Shown here in pieces: positions 25,548 through 33,941 of a stretch of DNA of 40,103 nucleotides. The position numbers were made by a program, and so were the translations under genes. Numbering within the stretch: the first letter of the stretch is position 1; each line of letters opens with the position of its first letter. The notes beneath the pieces are model-generated. The model worked only from the letters and a program-made list of their open reading frames with translations, searched no databases and had not been told where the DNA came from. Origin of the DNA: CAYUWG01 sp964448285 (GTDB lineage: Bacteria; Bacteroidota; Ignavibacteria; SZUA-365). The stretch covers positions 1-40,103 of the forward strand of contig CAYUWG010000031.1 in assembly GCA_964448285.1 (NCBI GenBank), read 5' to 3'.

Positions 25548-27572
25548 ATGAAGAAAGCTTTACTGTACATGTTGGGCACGCTGATGCTCGGCGTCATTTT
25601 CCCTTCACAATACGTTCTCGCACAAGGCAACATCGCTTGGGAGGAGTTGTGGGTCCTCCCGCATCCCCTATCCACAAACGGAACCTTTGGATGGATGGCA
25701 GGGCAAAGGCAGTACACCGGCTTGGCCTATGACCATGTCCGCGACGTTGTGTATATCGTTAACCCGGCAGTGTGCCAGTTGGGTCAATCTGCATGGGCAT
25801 GTCCAAAAATCTGGGTGCTCGATGCGATGTCGGGGCAGATAAAAACCAGCGTCGGACGTGATGCCACGGGTCAGGGAGGTCAACTTTCCGTTCCTGCCGA
25901 TACCATTCACGGATTTCCTACGCTTGGCTGGCCGAATGGATCTTTCGGAAGTTTTAGCCAGGGAATCTTCCCGATCTACAAGATCGACGTCGATGATGAG
26001 GGTAGAATTTTCGTCGGAAATCTCGTCGCCCCGATATGGGGCATCTGCTTCCCCGGGCCACCGCCGAATTGCGACCCAATCTACCTTGCACAAGGTCCTT
26101 ACCGCATCTTTCGTTATGAACACCCAAGCGCAGCGCCGAAGCGGGTTTATGCTACACTCAATCCGACCGCAACAGGGATTGGTTCTTACGGCAACAGTGA
26201 GATGGCGTGGAGTCGCTGGGGTGACGTGCTGACCGTTGTCGGGAGACGGGGCGTCTATGATACACCGGAAGGGCCGAAAGTCGTGGACAGCGCTAGAATC
26301 TTCACTTCAGGTGGAGTTTTCAACGGACAAACCGTAACGAACCGTGATATCGCAGTTATTCTTGGTGATACACGACCTGATAATCAACGCATCTCGAATG
26401 GTATGGGTGGATTGCTTGAGTATCGCTTAGCTATCAATTTGGTCTCATCAATTGAAGGTTTGGCGTCGCATGGTATTGCACCGACGGGCACTTCCGCAAT
26501 CTCGGAAATCTGGATGGACAATAACGCGCGTGTCACAACGCTGAATAATCAGGGCCAAACCAACGACCCCTGGCCACAAACGATAGCCATGACCAGAATG
26601 CACGCTCTTTCCGGCAATAAACTAACCGGCACAGGAGATTCCGGGCCGCTTGCATTCTTCAGAATCCCTGCAAGTGGGAATCAGTATCTCATTTGCGCCG
26701 ATGGCCTTCCGGAAAATCCGAATGACCCTCAGGCGCCGAACAACAACACTCGCGCCCGTATCATGGATGTGACTATTACGGGTAAGGAATTACGCGATAC
26801 GGCTTGCTGCGGTTATGACACACCGCTTTTAGGAAATAAAACTCTTCAGAGCAATTCCGGAGTGAATAACTACATCGCTGATGTCGATTTTAAGATCGAT
26901 CCGGATCCCGTGAATGGACGCCCGCATGTCATCCTCTACGTGCTTATGTCCAACAATGGCATCGGTGCATTTCGATCGCGTGATCCGATTTATCGGCCCG
27001 TTGAGCTTTCAACTTTCAATGGCACACTGAAGAACTCCATCATCGATCTGCGTTGGGAAGTGACGAGCGAATCCAATAACTACGGTTTCGAAATCGAAAG
27101 AAGCTTCAACAATGGAGGATCATGGGAGATGATCGGTTTCGTTCAGGGTCGAGGTACAACCAATCTTCCGAAGCAATACACGTTCGAGGATCCCGTTACT
27201 TCGGTGCATCTCAGCCTTCCTTCCGTCAAGTATCGTCTCCGACAAATCGATACTGATGGTACTTCGACACACTCTCCCATAGTTGAAGTCCGCATGGATG
27301 CAAATCCAACGAACATCTACCTTTCACAGAACTACCCGAATCCATTCAACCCGACAACCTCCATCCAGTACTACCTGCCGAAGGCCGGATACGTCACGCT
27401 GAAAATCTTCAACCCATTAGGTGAAGAAGTCGCGACGCTGATCAAGGGGTATCAGGATGCTGGTCCGAACACCGTTCATTTCAAGTCTGGAACGATGCCT
27501 TCCGGTACGTACGTCTATCAACTCTCCGTTGATGGCGAAACACTCCAGAAGAAAATGGTTCTGGCAAAGTAA
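25548..27572 (+). CDS. Secreted protein with T9SS C-terminal sorting domain
   Basis: This 674-residue extracellular protein has a signal peptide (1-25, QYVLAQ). The middle is beta-rich with repeated blade-like segments (QYTGLAYDHVRDVVYIVN, VLDAMSGQIKTSVG, YKIDVDDEGRIFVGNLV), resembling a beta-propeller; no catalytic motif is recognised. It has several cysteines (VCQLGQSAWACPK, CFPGPPPNCDP, ACCGYD) that may form disulfides. A fibronectin-like domain (about 500-585, IDLRWEVTSESNNYGFEIER) precedes a textbook type A T9SS sorting domain: LSQNYPNPFNPTTSIQYYLP, VTLKIFNPLGEEVATL, SGTYVYQLS, and the terminal KKMVLAK. It stands alone with its own leader and a strong terminator, suggesting independent expression. 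Function is unknown. Confidence 0.9.
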   Translation: MKKALLYMLGTLMLGVIFPSQYVLAQGNIAWEELWVLPHPLSTNGTFGWMAGQRQYTGLAYDHVRDVVYIVNPAVCQLGQSAWACPKIWVLDAMSGQIKTSVGRDATGQGGQLSVPADTIHGFPTLGWPNGSFGSFSQGIFPIYKIDVDDEGRIFVGNLVAPIWGICFPGPPPNCDPIYLAQGPYRIFRYEHPSAAPKRVYATLNPTATGIGSYGNSEMAWSRWGDVLTVVGRRGVYDTPEGPKVVDSARIFTSGGVFNGQTVTNRDIAVILGDTRPDNQRISNGMGGLLEYRLAINLVSSIEGLASHGIAPTGTSAISEIWMDNNARVTTLNNQGQTNDPWPQTIAMTRMHALSGNKLTGTGDSGPLAFFRIPASGNQYLICADGLPENPNDPQAPNNNTRARIMDVTITGKELRDTACCGYDTPLLGNKTLQSNSGVNNYIADVDFKIDPDPVNGRPHVILYVLMSNNGIGAFRSRDPIYRPVELSTFNGTLKNSIIDLRWEVTSESNNYGFEIERSFNNGGSWEMIGFVQGRGTTNLPKQYTFEDPVTSVHLSLPSVKYRLRQIDTDGTSTHSPIVEVRMDANPTNIYLSQNYPNPFNPTTSIQYYLPKAGYVTLKIFNPLGEEVATLIKGYQDAGPNTVHFKSGTMPSGTYVYQLSVDGETLQKKMVLAK

Positions 27573-27595
27573 CAGTCACACTACAAGGCAAACCG

Positions 27596-27629
27596 ATCCC
27601 CGTCCATCTTCAGGACGGGGATTTTTTTT
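27596..27629 (+). terminator. Rho-independent terminator after the T9SS cargo gene
   Basis: A perfect 10-bp stem (ATCCCCGTCC at 27596-27605 paired with GGACGGGGAT at 27613-27622) closes a seven-base loop and is followed directly by eight T residues. It lies 24 bases after the stop codon. Confidence 0.93.
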
Positions 27630-27735
27630 ATCGTCTCAGAAGACCTCTCCGTTTCGAGACTAACCGAATGAATGTTTAGCGGGTGTTCATGACTATATAC
27701 GGAATCCGCTAGTGGTGCATTTTACACGAGGAAGA

Positions 27736-28719
27736 ATGAGTGAAATGACACCCGATCCATTTAAACCTTTAGTCCTTATAACGCGAAGAATTCCCGATGC
27801 TGGGATAGACCTGCTTCAAGATCGCTGTCGCGTCAGCGTGTATGAGGGGTCCAATCCGATACCCAAAGATGAATTGATGAAAGGCGTTGCCGAAGCAGAA
27901 GCCCTCCTCTGTCTCCTGACCGACCGTATCGATGAGGAAGTCATGGTCAACGCCCCTAAACTCAAAGTCATCTCCAATTTTGCCGCAGGTGTCGATAACA
28001 TCGCATTGGATGCAGCTCGAAGCCGCAGGATCGTGGTTACCAACACACCCTACGTCCTGACGGAAGCAACCGCGGACATTGCTTTCGCTCTGATGATCGG
28101 GTGTGCAAGGCGCCTCGTCGAAGCGGATCGATGGATGCGAGCGCACACCTTCAATGGCTGGTCTCCGATGCAGTTTCTTGGTTTAGACCTGGAGGAAAAA
28201 ACGCTCGGCATCATCGGCGCGGGGCGAATCGGTTCCGCGCTTGCACGCAAAGCACGAAGGGCATTCAACATGCATATCGTCTATCACAGTCGCAGGCAAT
28301 CGTCCCGGTTCGAATCCGAATTCCACGCGAAGTACCTTCCGATTCATGAACTCCTCCGGAAGTCCGACGTGATTTCCATCCATGCTCCTCTCACAGCAGA
28401 GACACGGCACCTGATCGGAGCGCAGGAGTTCGACCTTATGAAACCAACCGCGATACTCATCAATACGGCGCGCGGTCCGGTTGTCGATGAACGAGCGCTC
28501 ATCGGTGCGCTGAAGTCCCACAGACTCTTTGCGGCCGGCCTTGACGTTTATGAGAACGAACCGAGCGTGTCAGATGAATTGCGCTCGCTCGAAAACGTCA
28601 TCCTTTTGCCGCATATCGGAAGCGCATCCGTAGAAACGCGGTCCCGCATGGCTGTCGTCGCAGCCGAGAATATTATCGCGGTGCTGAATGGAGTGGAGCC
28701 GAAATATCGCTGTGCTTAA
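27736..28719 (+). CDS. D-isomer-specific 2-hydroxyacid dehydrogenase (glyoxylate/hydroxypyruvate reductase type)
   Basis: This 327-residue NAD(P)H-dependent dehydrogenase belongs to the D-2-hydroxyacid family. The nucleotide-binding motif GAGRIG lies in the Rossmann domain (TLGIIGAGRIGSALARKA). The catalytic triad is present: Arg in NTARGPVVDE, Glu in VYENEPSV, and His in LPHIGSAS. The N-terminal pattern (VLITRRIPDAGIDLLQDRC, NFAAGVDNIALDAA) matches GyaR/GhrB-like glyoxylate reductases. The ATG at 27736 follows GAGGAAG; GTG codons at 27712 and 27715 are also in frame. It ends 24 bp from the convergent serC. Its substrate (glyoxylate, hydroxypyruvate or another 2-keto acid) is a family-level guess, although hydroxypyruvate would fit the serine genes next door. 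Confidence 0.9.
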   Translation: MSEMTPDPFKPLVLITRRIPDAGIDLLQDRCRVSVYEGSNPIPKDELMKGVAEAEALLCLLTDRIDEEVMVNAPKLKVISNFAAGVDNIALDAARSRRIVVTNTPYVLTEATADIAFALMIGCARRLVEADRWMRAHTFNGWSPMQFLGLDLEEKTLGIIGAGRIGSALARKARRAFNMHIVYHSRRQSSRFESEFHAKYLPIHELLRKSDVISIHAPLTAETRHLIGAQEFDLMKPTAILINTARGPVVDERALIGALKSHRLFAAGLDVYENEPSVSDELRSLENVILLPHIGSASVETRSRMAVVAAENIIAVLNGVEPKYRCA

Positions 28720-28743
28720 CGAATCGGTGAATTCGAACTTTCG

Positions 28744-29826
28744 CTACTTGTTGTCGGCGTAGAATTTTTCCATGAACCTTGCGAGTGCCTCGGCGGACTC
28801 GAGCGGACAAGCATTATAGAGCGATGCCCGTATACCCCCGACTGAGCGGTGTCCCTTCAACCCAAGCATGCGCTGCGCTTTCGCTTCCGCAACGAACTTC
28901 GCTTCAAGCTCTTCGCTCGGGAGGTTCCATGTGAGGTTCATCAGTGAGCGATCCTGCTTGTCCGTGACGGTACCTTTGTAGAACTCCGGACAAGCATCGA
29001 TGACGTCGTAAATGAGTTTGGCTTTCCGTTCATTCTTCGATTGCACAGCATCCAAACCACCCTGGTCAATGATCCATTTCAGCGTTCGCCCGACGACATA
29101 GACGGGAAGCACCGGCGGCGTGTTGAACATCGAGCCTTTCTCGGCGTGCGTCTTATACTTCAACATCGTTGGAATCTGGATCTTCGCTCTTTCCTCCATC
29201 CACGCTTTTTTCAGGACGACCATCGTGACGCCCGCCGGGCCGAGATTCTTTTGCGCACCCGCATAGATCAGGCTGTACTTCGCGAAGTCGTACCGCCTGC
29301 CGAGCATATTCGAAGACATGTCTGCGATCAAAGGGACATTCCCAACCTCCGGCGTGGTCTTCCATTCAGTGCCGTAGATCGTATTGTTCGTCGTGATGTG
29401 TGCATAGTCGGCATCGTGTTGCCAGTTGACTTGCTTTGGGATGTAGTTGAAATTGGCGTCAGCCGATGAGCCTGCTTCGTTCACGTTCCCAAAGAGACGT
29501 GCTTCCTTCGCTGCTTTCTTCGCCCACTCGCCTGTAACGACATAGTCGGCTTTCGCATGAAGGAAGTTCATCGGAACCATTGCGAACTGCGTGCTCGCGC
29601 CGCCTCCTATGAAAATCACCGAGTAGTCTTGTTCCGACAGACCCATAATCGCAAGTGTGTCCCGTTGCGCTTCGGTAATGACGCTTTCGAATTCCTTCGA
29701 GCGGTGGCTGACCTCCATGATCGAAGTTCCCAACCCCGCAAAATCATCGAGCGCTGCTTTCGTTTCCTGAACCACGGAGTAGGGCAACACTGCGGGGCCT
29801 GCATAAAAATTATGAATGCGTGACAT
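28744..29826 (-). CDS. serC: Phosphoserine aminotransferase
   Basis: This PLP enzyme converts 3-phosphohydroxypyruvate and glutamate to phosphoserine. It has 360 residues from the ATG at 29826, the standard SerC length; AAAGGATC precedes that ATG. Further upstream in-frame ATGs would add 40 residues not found in the family. Signatures are NFYAGPAVLP at the N-terminus, SIMEVSHRS, GGGASTQFAMVPMN, and the Schiff-base lysine K193 in IYAGAQKNLGPAGVT. The C-terminus has GLKGHRSVGGIRASLYNACP. It is divergent from serA, its pathway partner, across a 237-bp shared regulatory region. Confidence 0.96.
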   Translation of the reverse strand: MSRIHNFYAGPAVLPYSVVQETKAALDDFAGLGTSIMEVSHRSKEFESVITEAQRDTLAIMGLSEQDYSVIFIGGGASTQFAMVPMNFLHAKADYVVTGEWAKKAAKEARLFGNVNEAGSSADANFNYIPKQVNWQHDADYAHITTNNTIYGTEWKTTPEVGNVPLIADMSSNMLGRRYDFAKYSLIYAGAQKNLGPAGVTMVVLKKAWMEERAKIQIPTMLKYKTHAEKGSMFNTPPVLPVYVVGRTLKWIIDQGGLDAVQSKNERKAKLIYDVIDACPEFYKGTVTDKQDRSLMNLTWNLPSEELEAKFVAEAKAQRMLGLKGHRSVGGIRASLYNACPLESAEALARFMEKFYADNK

Positions 29827-29975
29827 GTCTAATGATCCTTTGTTTGCTTTGTATGATTGCGTTTCAATCGATTTCGCGAGAACAAAACTACGGAAAATCG
29901 ACGGCAGTCCTATGACATTCATCAAATCGGGAAATGCAATTCGCATAGGATCACGAGCGATAGCGCTTGGTATTC

Positions 29976-30004
29976 TTGGGCAGCCTTCATCGAATCAGTA
30001 TTTT
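29976..30004 (+). promoter_or_regulatory. Candidate serA promoter
   Basis: TTGGGC at 29976 is 17 bases before TATTTT at 29999, a sigma-70-like spacing. The same bases also read as CTTG (29975) with a 20-base gap to TATTTTTG, which fits the Bacteroidota -7 element TAnnTTTG exactly. A possible leader hairpin (GAGAG near 30012 with CTCTC near 30034) lies between it and the serA start. Confidence 0.5.
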
Positions 30005-30063
30005 TGGCTCTGAGAGATAAAAACGGGAAATCCTCTCTCGAAAATCATACACTGGAGATTAAC

Positions 30064-30978
30064 ATGAACATACTTATCACCGACGGTCTATCGACCGAGG
30101 GAATTGCGATACTGAAAAGCCATGGCCTCACTGTCGACGTTGTGAAATTCTCACCGGATGAATTGCTCGGAGCGATTGCGAATTACGATGCACTGATTGT
30201 CCGTTCGGCAACGAAAGCAACGAAGGAAGTGATCGCTGCGGGAAAGAATCTGAAAGTCATCGGCAGGGCGGGCGTTGGCGTTGACAACATCGACGTTACA
30301 TACGCGAGAGAGAAGGGAATTCAGGTCTTGAATACGCCCGGGGCATCGGCGATCTCGGTTGCCGAATTGGCGATTGCGCACATGTTCGCGCTGAGCCGGT
30401 TCCTGCACGTGAGCACGAACGAAATGCGGAACGGCAATTGGCCCAAGAAGGAGTACTCAAAAGGCATAGAGCTGTCCAATAAGAAGCTCGGCATCATGGG
30501 CTTTGGAAGCATCGGACGTGAAGTTGCTCGACGCGGCATCGGATTAGGGATGAGCGTGCTCGCTTACGATCCGCTCTTCTCACACATGGATTTCTATGTC
30601 GAACTGACATCGAAAGAGCGTGTCCTTGCCGAAAGCGATTTCCTCACGCTGCATTTGCCTTTCGATCCGGCAGGTCCACCGATTGGGAAAAACGAAATCG
30701 CCATGATGAAGGAAGGCGTTGTCATCATCAACTGTGCGCGGGGGGGCGTCATCGATGAAGAAGCGTTGCTCGAAGCGTTGGAAAGCGGAAAGGTTCGCGG
30801 AGCCGGCTTTGATGTGTTTTCGAAGGAGCCGCCGGGTGAATCACTCCGGAAGCTCATCACGCATCCTCGTGTCAGCCTTTCGCCGCATATCGGCGGTTCG
30901 ACGATCGAAGCACAGGACCGAGTGGGAGTGGAAATCGCGCACAAAGTGGCGCAAGCATTAATCGATGAAAGGCGCTGA
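30064..30978 (+). CDS. serA: D-3-phosphoglycerate dehydrogenase, short form
   Basis: This enzyme oxidises 3-phosphoglycerate to 3-phosphohydroxypyruvate, the first step of serine synthesis. The product has 304 residues from the ATG at 30064 (GGAG eight bases upstream), so it is the short type without the C-terminal ASB or ACT domains that give serine feedback. Family sequence includes IVRSATKATKEVIAAGKNLK, GRAGVGVDNIDV, the cofactor motif GFGSIG, catalytic Arg in NCARGGVIDEEAL, Glu in SKEPPG, and His in LSPHIGGST. It pairs with the divergent serC, and is followed after 2 bp by the DUF1015 gene, so serA and DUF1015 form an operon. An upstream in-frame ATG at 29857 is rejected. Confidence 0.94.
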   Translation: MNILITDGLSTEGIAILKSHGLTVDVVKFSPDELLGAIANYDALIVRSATKATKEVIAAGKNLKVIGRAGVGVDNIDVTYAREKGIQVLNTPGASAISVAELAIAHMFALSRFLHVSTNEMRNGNWPKKEYSKGIELSNKKLGIMGFGSIGREVARRGIGLGMSVLAYDPLFSHMDFYVELTSKERVLAESDFLTLHLPFDPAGPPIGKNEIAMMKEGVVIINCARGGVIDEEALLEALESGKVRGAGFDVFSKEPPGESLRKLITHPRVSLSPHIGGSTIEAQDRVGVEIAHKVAQALIDERR

Positions 30979-30980
30979 GC

Positions 30981-32222
30981 ATGGCCACACTACGACCGTT
31001 CAAAGCATTTCGACCAAAACCTGAGTTTGCTTTCGAAGTCGCCGCAAAGCCGTACGATGTTCTCAATTCTGATGAAGCGCGAGAGGAAGTGGCGGGACAT
31101 CCGCATTCATTTCTCCACGTTGGGAAACCGGAAGTCGATCTCGATCCTTCGATCCCGTTGTACGATCCGCTCGTCTATGAAACAGGAAAACGGAATCTTC
31201 ATCGATTGATACAGGATGGAATCCTCGTTGAGGATGCCAGTCCTTCTTTCTATCTCTACGCGCAGACCATGAACGGCCATTCACAATACGGCATCGTCGG
31301 GTGTGCTTCGGTAGATGAGTATTGGAACGACACAATCAAGAAACACGAATTGACGAGAAAGGACAAAGAGGAGGATCGATGTAACCATGTGCGCGTCACA
31401 AACGCACATACAGGCCCGATCTTTCTCACCTATCGCGACTCTGATGCCATCTCAGAGATCACACGACGTATTGCGGAAACACACCCGGACAATGATCACA
31501 TCGCATCGGATGGAGTTCGCCATCGATCGTGGGTTATCGATAATCCTGATCTCATCAGCCGCCTCTCGGAAGCATTCATGAATGTTCCAATCCTCTACGT
31601 TGCGGACGGTCATCACCGTTCGGCAGCGGCTGCAATTGTTGGGCGCGAGCGGAAGGAAGCCAATCCGGCACATACGGGATTGGAGGAGTATAATTTCTTT
31701 CTCGCCGTCTGCTTTCCAGCGAGTCAATTGCGTATCATGGACTACAACAGAGTCGTTCGTGATTTGAATGGATTGTCGGTAGAAGAATTTCTTGACCGTG
31801 TGAGAGAGAGCTTCACGATAACGCGGGCCACGGGTGAAGTTCATCCTTCGCGGAAAGGAGAGTTCGGTATGTTCCTCGATGAAGTGTGGTATTCCCTTCG
31901 CATTCACGAAACTCGTGTTCCGACTGATGATCCCGTGGAGCGTTTAGATGTTTCGCTTTTACAGAATCATTTGCTTGCGCCAATTCTCGGAATCACCGAT
32001 CCGCGAACGGACAAACGGATTGATTTTGTCGGAGGGATTCGCGGGCTTGGGGAATTAGAGCGACGCGTTCGCTCAGGCGAAATGGCCGTCGCGTTGAGTC
32101 TCCACCCGACATCCATCGATGAACTGATGGCAATAGCAGATGTAGGAAAGATCATGCCGCCGAAATCCACGTGGTTCGAACCGAAGCTTCGCGACGGGCT
32201 GTTCGTGCATTTCCTCGATTGA
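30981..32222 (+). CDS. DUF1015 family protein in the serine operon
   Basis: This 413-residue cytoplasmic protein of the DUF1015 family has normal length. It shows the typical start LRPFKAFRPKPEF followed by AAKPYDVLNSDEA, the central YVADGHHRSAAAAIVGRER and the C-terminal MPPKSTWFEPKLRDGLFVHF. The His-His-Arg segment is probably catalytic or metal-binding. Its place directly after serA, opposite serC, recurs in Bacteroidota and Clostridia as I recall, and points to a role in serine or phosphoserine metabolism. Free-serine kinases of the ParB/Srx-like fold (SbnI, archaeal SerK) have been linked to related folds, but assigning kinase activity here is speculation. Confidence 0.9.
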   Translation: MATLRPFKAFRPKPEFAFEVAAKPYDVLNSDEAREEVAGHPHSFLHVGKPEVDLDPSIPLYDPLVYETGKRNLHRLIQDGILVEDASPSFYLYAQTMNGHSQYGIVGCASVDEYWNDTIKKHELTRKDKEEDRCNHVRVTNAHTGPIFLTYRDSDAISEITRRIAETHPDNDHIASDGVRHRSWVIDNPDLISRLSEAFMNVPILYVADGHHRSAAAAIVGRERKEANPAHTGLEEYNFFLAVCFPASQLRIMDYNRVVRDLNGLSVEEFLDRVRESFTITRATGEVHPSRKGEFGMFLDEVWYSLRIHETRVPTDDPVERLDVSLLQNHLLAPILGITDPRTDKRIDFVGGIRGLGELERRVRSGEMAVALSLHPTSIDELMAIADVGKIMPPKSTWFEPKLRDGLFVHFLD

Positions 32223-32249
32223 CAAGAGGCACAACAAGACGAGGGACGT

Positions 32250-33176
32250 CTATTTTCTAATCGTGTAGCGGATTCTCTGAGGCGACATACGGAGGAGGGT
32301 GACGTTTTCCGGAAGTTGAATCACCGGTATCACAGAATCTGTCGTGTCCTGAATAATCGTTTTATAGTCGATCGCTCCGAAAAAATCGTTGGCAGTCAAC
32401 ATCGAAAGGGTACTTACGCCGCCTCGAACGAAGATATCGACTGTCGAGTTTGCGAGAAGGACTTCCTTCTTCGCCGGAACATTGAGAACGACAACGCGAA
32501 CTTGCTCGAACATGACGTCAGCAAGCTCTTCCACAGGTATGTTGATCTTCACTTTGTTCTTCGATAATCGAACGACACCAAGGAGCGAATCGGCCAGCGC
32601 AATTTCCTCTTCAACCGGTTCTGACAATTCCGGATACTGGAGAAATTCGGTCGGCCATGAGTCGATCTGATTGACTACCCCTGCCGCACCGCTGATAACG
32701 ATCGAGTCCGGCTCGATTCGAATGGAGTTCGTCAAACCATAGTGATCGCGAAAAACGAACGGTGCAGCATTGAGCCGAACGGGAATCTTCTTTTTGATGT
32801 GATGATCAGTCTTTATGTACAACGTATCCGGTATAACTCTCGTCACCGTGATACCCTGTGGGAGTTTCATCAATTCGTTGATCATACGCTGGTTCAGCAC
32901 GAGTTTGTCGTTTCGCAACCGGTCCCCGGTCAATTCAATGGTCAACGGCGATCCGATGGAAAGAAACAAGAGTTGCCAGCCCGTTCCCTGTACGGTCAGA
33001 TCGATGTCTTCGGGTAATGTTGCCGAGAGTGCGACCTCGGGTGGAATTTCACCGACATTGATATGCGCCTGATATCTCATGACGTGCGATTCGCCCATAG
33101 TAACCGAAAGCCAGAACGCGACCGCTGCGAGAAACGAGCCAAGAGCTGCGGAGATGATATAACGAGTACTTACCAT
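32250..33176 (-). CDS. YbbR-domain membrane-anchored protein
   Basis: This 308-residue protein has one N-terminal membrane helix (about 7-26, YIISAALGSFLAAVAFWLSV) and then repeated YbbR-like beta domains outside the membrane. Segments include VALSATLPEDIDLTVQGTG, PDTLYIKTDHHIKKKIPVR, IRIEPDSIVISGAAGVVNQI and MSPQRIRYTIRK. YbbR proteins such as CdaR regulate the diadenylate cyclase CdaA in Firmicutes; Bacteroidota homologues exist, but no cdaA is in this window. The start at 33176 has CCGGAG ten bases upstream. That Shine-Dalgarno sequence lies inside the terminator stem of the upstream BMC operon. The gene converges on DUF1015. Confidence 0.82.
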   Translation of the reverse strand: MVSTRYIISAALGSFLAAVAFWLSVTMGESHVMRYQAHINVGEIPPEVALSATLPEDIDLTVQGTGWQLLFLSIGSPLTIELTGDRLRNDKLVLNQRMINELMKLPQGITVTRVIPDTLYIKTDHHIKKKIPVRLNAAPFVFRDHYGLTNSIRIEPDSIVISGAAGVVNQIDSWPTEFLQYPELSEPVEEEIALADSLLGVVRLSKNKVKINIPVEELADVMFEQVRVVVLNVPAKKEVLLANSTVDIFVRGGVSTLSMLTANDFFGAIDYKTIIQDTTDSVIPVIQLPENVTLLRMSPQRIRYTIRK

Positions 33177-33180
33177 GAAT

Positions 33181-33209
33181 AAAAAACTCCGGAGCATTCG
33201 CTTCCGGAG
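33181..33209 (-). terminator. Rho-independent terminator of the BMC operon, overlapping the YbbR-gene ribosome site
   Basis: On the minus strand CTCCGGA (33209-33203), a nine-base loop, TCCGGAG (33193-33187) and six T residues (33186-33181) form a classic intrinsic terminator. It follows the second BMC gene by about 21 bases. Its 3' arm contains the GGAG that serves the YbbR gene starting at 33176, so folding of the hairpin would both stop transcription and hide the ribosome site. Confidence 0.85.
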
Positions 33210-33230
33210 GAATTGCTCTCAACGGTTCAA

Positions 33231-33929
33231 TCAGATGGTGAGGTATATCCTGAATTCATTCAGTAATTGTTCTTTGTTCGCAAACGAGATCTGTCTTCCA
33301 TAAATCGAAAGAGCACTCACGCCTCTGGCAACGCGTCGCAGTTTCGCGACAGGAAGTGTTTCAAGTTCCTTCATAAAGGCCAGACGCATATCCAGAGGAT
33401 CATTCGGGTCGGGGACATGCGGGAGTTCTTCTTCTTCGCTTTCGGATTGGTCTGATGAGAAGATCGCATCTCCGGCATCCTCTTTCATGTCTATTGCGAC
33501 GTGTGGCAGTTCTTCCGGCGCCGGTGTGGTCGTTACTTGCTGCGGAGGTTCTTGAGCAGGTGGTTCTTCTTCGATCGCATTTTTTGTGGGAGGAGCATCC
33601 TGCGCTGTTCGAGCGGCGCTTCGAGAACCTGCTGTACGCGCTTGCCTGCTGCTGCTTTTCGGCAGAATGAAGATTTCCATCCCCTCTGCCGGCCTCGGGA
33701 TGACGTGTTGCGAAACGAGTTCGCCAACACGTGAGGCTGCGCTTGCTCCGGCATCAACCGCAGCTTGAACAGCGGCGACTTCACCGATCACCTTCACCGT
33801 TACCAGTGCACCTTTCGTGACCTCCTTTCCAACCAAGGTTACATTGGCTGCCTTCACGGCTGCATCGGCAGCTTCGATAGCGCCAATGAGGCCTTTGGTT
33901 TCGATCAACCCAAGGGCATATTCGAGCAT
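33231..33929 (-). CDS. BMC-domain shell protein with long C-terminal extension
   Basis: This 232-residue protein has a BMC-H-type domain at residues 4-90 (GLIETKGLIGAIEAADAAVK, VDAGASAASRVGELVSQHVI, then PRP and a terminal ILPK), the fold that forms hexameric microcompartment shell tiles. The pore loop reads EVTKGA, unlike the Gly-rich loop of its neighbour. Residues 91-175 are a Pro/Gln/Glu/Ser/Thr-rich linker in which EELPHV occurs twice (139-144 and 168-173). Residues 178-232 form a separate basic-to-amphipathic helical domain (ELETLPVAKLRRVARG, FANKEQLLNEF) resembling a SAP or Rho-N-like fold by eye. Such tails are known on a few shell proteins (EutK, PduK), but this one is not obviously either. 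It starts 12 bp after the first BMC gene. Confidence 0.9.
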   Translation of the reverse strand: MLEYALGLIETKGLIGAIEAADAAVKAANVTLVGKEVTKGALVTVKVIGEVAAVQAAVDAGASAASRVGELVSQHVIPRPAEGMEIFILPKSSSRQARTAGSRSAARTAQDAPPTKNAIEEEPPAQEPPQQVTTTPAPEELPHVAIDMKEDAGDAIFSSDQSESEEEELPHVPDPNDPLDMRLAFMKELETLPVAKLRRVARGVSALSIYGRQISFANKEQLLNEFRIYLTI

Positions 33930-33941
33930 GCGGCTTACGGC

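Noticed and set aside
29857..30063. N-terminal extension of serA to an upstream ATG at 29857
   Set aside because: The added residues have no family match, overlap the serC/serA regulatory region, and the ATG at 30064 has its own GGAG site.
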